DNA of 7,387 nt from an uncultured Ignavibacteriota bacterium (GTDB taxonomy: Bacteria; Bacteroidota; Ignavibacteria; Tepidaquicellales; Tepidaquicellaceae), in assembly GCA_937983305.1 (NCBI GenBank), contig CALKAJ010000414.1, positions 1-7,387 on the forward strand. The letters run 5' to 3'. Below the pieces are notes generated by a model, which was given only the letters and a program-made list of their open reading frames with translations, ran no database searches and was not told the origin of the DNA. Below, piece after piece: positions 5,970-7,387 of this stretch (position 1 is its first letter; each line of letters opens with the position of its first letter). The position numbers and the translations under genes were made by a program.

Positions 5970-6550
5970 ACAACGGAATGAATGAAAATCTTCAAATCAG
6001 AACCTATAAAAAATCAGGTCATATTGAAGTTATTGCCGGCAGTATGTTTTCAGGAAAAACAGAAGAGCTTATCAGAAGAATCAGAAGAGCTCAGATAGCA
6101 AAACAAAGAGTAAAAGTTTTTAAACCAAAAATTGATGACAGATACAGTGAAACTTCAATCGTTTCACACAGCGAGCAATCATTTCCATCGGAGATGGTTG
6201 AAACAGCATCGGAAATTCCCGACAAATGTTTTGATTTTGAAGTTATCGGTATTGATGAGGCACAGTTTTTTGGAAAAGAACTTGTTGATATTTGTCAAAT
6301 GCTCGCAGACTCCGGAAAAAGAGTTATTGTAGCGGGACTTGACCAGGATTACAAAGCAAAGCCATTTGAACCGATGCCTCAACTTCTTGCAGTAGCAGAA
6401 TATATTACAAAAACACTTGCTGTATGTGTAGTATGCGGCGCACCTGCTAACAGAACACAAAGGGTTTCCACTGAAAGTGAAAGGGTTTTAGTTGGCGGGA
6501 AAGACCATTACGAAGCAAGATGCAGGCTTCATCACACAATTGTAGAATAA
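5966..6550 (+). CDS. tdk: Thymidine kinase (type II, TK1-like)
   Basis: Phosphorylates thymidine and deoxyuridine with ATP, feeding salvaged nucleosides into dTMP synthesis. The 194 residues are full length for bacterial type II enzymes. The P-loop GSMFSGKT is at 25-32. DEAQFF (97-102) carries the Walker B Asp97 and catalytic Glu98, and the AGLDQDYKAKPF block is at 123-134. The zinc-binding lasso region has Cys154-x2-Cys157 and Cys186-x2-His189. The ATG overlaps the cdd stop by 4 bp; a second in-frame ATG at codon 5 could also serve, but the coupled start is preferred. Deoxyuridine made by Cdd is a direct substrate, so the pair forms a two-step route from deoxycytidine to dUMP. Confidence 0.97.
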   Translation: MNNGMNENLQIRTYKKSGHIEVIAGSMFSGKTEELIRRIRRAQIAKQRVKVFKPKIDDRYSETSIVSHSEQSFPSEMVETASEIPDKCFDFEVIGIDEAQFFGKELVDICQMLADSGKRVIVAGLDQDYKAKPFEPMPQLLAVAEYITKTLAVCVVCGAPANRTQRVSTESERVLVGGKDHYEARCRLHHTIVE

Positions 6551-6573
6551 TTAAAATTTAAATAATATTTATT

Positions 6574-7343
6574 ATGAATAAGAATATTTTCTTTTTTCTT
6601 CTCGCATTCAGTTTTATGTTTTTTTCCTGTGGAAAAAACAACGATATAAAAAATGGAAATTCAACCGGTACAAAAGTCGGCTTGGTTTTTGATGTAGGCG
6701 GCCGTGGAGACAAATCATTTAATGATGCTGCTTATAAAGGACTTGAAAAAGCAAAAAATGAATTTGGAATTGAATTCGAAGTTATAGATCCGGGAGACGG
6801 TTCTGATAGAGAAGCAGCTTTAAGGAAGCTTGCTGCGAATCAGGATATAGGTTTAGTATTTGGAATTGGATTCATATTCACTGATGACATTACAAAAATA
6901 GCAAATGACTTCCCGAATAAAAAATTTGCATGCGTGGATTATTCCATTAACCCGGACAATCCCATACCTGCAAATCTGATTGCACTTGAATTCAAGGAAG
7001 ATGAAGGTTCTTTTTTAGTTGGAGCTATAGCTGCAATGTTTTCGAAGTCGGGAAAAATCGGTTTTGTCGGAGGAATGGAATCATCTTTGATTAAAAAATT
7101 CGAAAGAGGTTTCATCGAAGGAGCAAAATATATTAATCCCGATATAAAAGTACTTTCCGGTTATGTTGGAGTTACAGGTGATGGATTTAAAAACCCAAGT
7201 AAAGGAAAGGAAATTGCTCTCACACAATATCAGAATGGTGCCGATGTAGTTTATCATGCTTCCGGGCTTTCCGGTATTGGAGTTTTTGAAGCAGCTAAAG
7301 AACAAAAAAAATATGCAATCGGAGTTGACTTAGATCAATACAA
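6574..7343 (+). CDS. BMP/PnrA-family substrate-binding lipoprotein, 3'-truncated by the insert end
   Basis: The solute-binding component of a probable ABC importer, in the family of Treponema PnrA and Borrelia Bmp proteins, which bind purine or other nucleosides. I read 256 complete codons before the adapter. A lipoprotein signal peptide (1-18) has a Phe-rich core and lipobox FFSC, with Cys19 as the lipidation site, so the protein should be membrane-anchored outside the cytoplasm. The mature part begins KVGLVFDVGGRGDKSFND (34-51), the family's first ligand-binding segment. FGIGFIFTDD (96-105), VGGMESSLIKKFERGF (165-180), VVYHASGLSGIGVFEAAKE (225-243) and AIGVDLDQY (248-256) follow. Family members are about 330-360 residues, so roughly a quarter is missing. 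The ATG is 23 nt after tdk without a terminator between, suggesting one operon. The importer ATPase and permease genes would be expected downstream, outside the window. Confidence 0.93.
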
Positions 7344-7387
7344 AGATCGGAAGAGCACACGTCTGAACTCCAGTCACGAATCACCAT
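7344..7387 (+). other. TruSeq index adapter with barcode (technical sequence)
   Basis: The sequence begins AGATCGGAAGAGC, continues through the TruSeq read-2 site to CAGTCAC at 7371-7377, then shows eight bases GAATCACC (7378-7385) in the i7 index position, followed by AT, the first bases of the P7 end. The A at 7344 may derive from A-tailing. The BMP-family reading frame runs on into this adapter but that extension is artificial. Confidence 0.97.

Noticed and set aside
6179..6460. A minus-strand open frame of 93 codons opposite tdk
   Set aside because: It lies wholly within a full-length thymidine kinase gene, and its Cys/Phe/Lys-rich composition is that of a complementary-strand shadow.
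7081..7305. A minus-strand open frame opposite the BMP-family lipoprotein gene
   Set aside because: The opposite strand encodes conserved BMP motifs through this stretch; nothing supports antisense coding.
48..7343. CRISPR arrays, tRNA or rRNA genes, insertion sequences, phage genes, toxin-antitoxin or defence systems
   Set aside because: Nearly all bases are covered by recognisable housekeeping genes with gaps of 76 bp or less; no spaced repeats, terminal inverted repeats, tRNA-like cloverleaf or relevant protein motifs were seen.

Overview
The window is one complete library insert (about 48..7343, roughly 7.3 kb) with Illumina TruSeq adapter sequence at both ends (1..47 and 7344..7387). 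Those ends are technical, not biological, and both outermost genes (tgt and the BMP-family lipoprotein) are cut at the insert boundary. The DNA is AT-rich (about one third G+C by eye), almost fully coding and tightly packed. An ADP-heptose-type GT9 glycosyltransferase and a lipoprotein with an Ser-Cys lipobox point to a diderm. The yceD-rpmF-plsX order, the near absence of Shine-Dalgarno sequences and the A/T-rich leaders fit the Bacteroidota/Chlorobiota/Ignavibacteriota group. An Ignavibacteria-like environmental bacterium is my best guess, as inference only; there is no rRNA gene to settle it.

Minus strand, read from high to low coordinates: a GT9 glycosyltransferase (5491..4343), a 74-bp gap with a candidate promoter, then gcvH (4268..3864), yceD/DUF177 (3839..3330), rpmF for bL32 (3303..3118), plsX (3095..2079), an unrecognised small basic protein (2064..1858), rpmB for bL28 (1840..1634), a GT2 glycosyltransferase (1627..884) and tgt (887..48, truncated at its 3' end). 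From gcvH onward the gaps are 26 bp or less and the last pair overlaps by 4 bp, so this is probably one long operon mixing translation (bL32, bL28, tRNA queuosine), phospholipid synthesis (PlsX) and one-carbon/lipoyl metabolism (GcvH).

Plus strand, divergent from the GT9 gene across a 76-bp intergenic region: cdd (5568..5969), tdk (5966..6550, 4-bp overlap) and the start of a BMP/PnrA-family lipoprotein (6574..>7343). These look like a pyrimidine nucleoside uptake and salvage operon: a surface-anchored nucleoside-binding protein, a deaminase turning cytidine/deoxycytidine into uridine/deoxyuridine, and a kinase phosphorylating thymidine/deoxyuridine.

This is mainly core-genome housekeeping DNA. 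I see no mobile element, CRISPR array, tRNA, rRNA or defence system, and no clear new system. The points worth following are: the unassigned 68-residue protein between plsX and rpmB; one 9-nt Shine-Dalgarno match, in front of rpmB, in an otherwise SD-poor window; four TTG starts among twelve readable starts; two four-codon micro-ORFs that each lead into a TTG start at the divergent promoter region; and the gene context suggesting a nucleoside ligand for the BMP lipoprotein.
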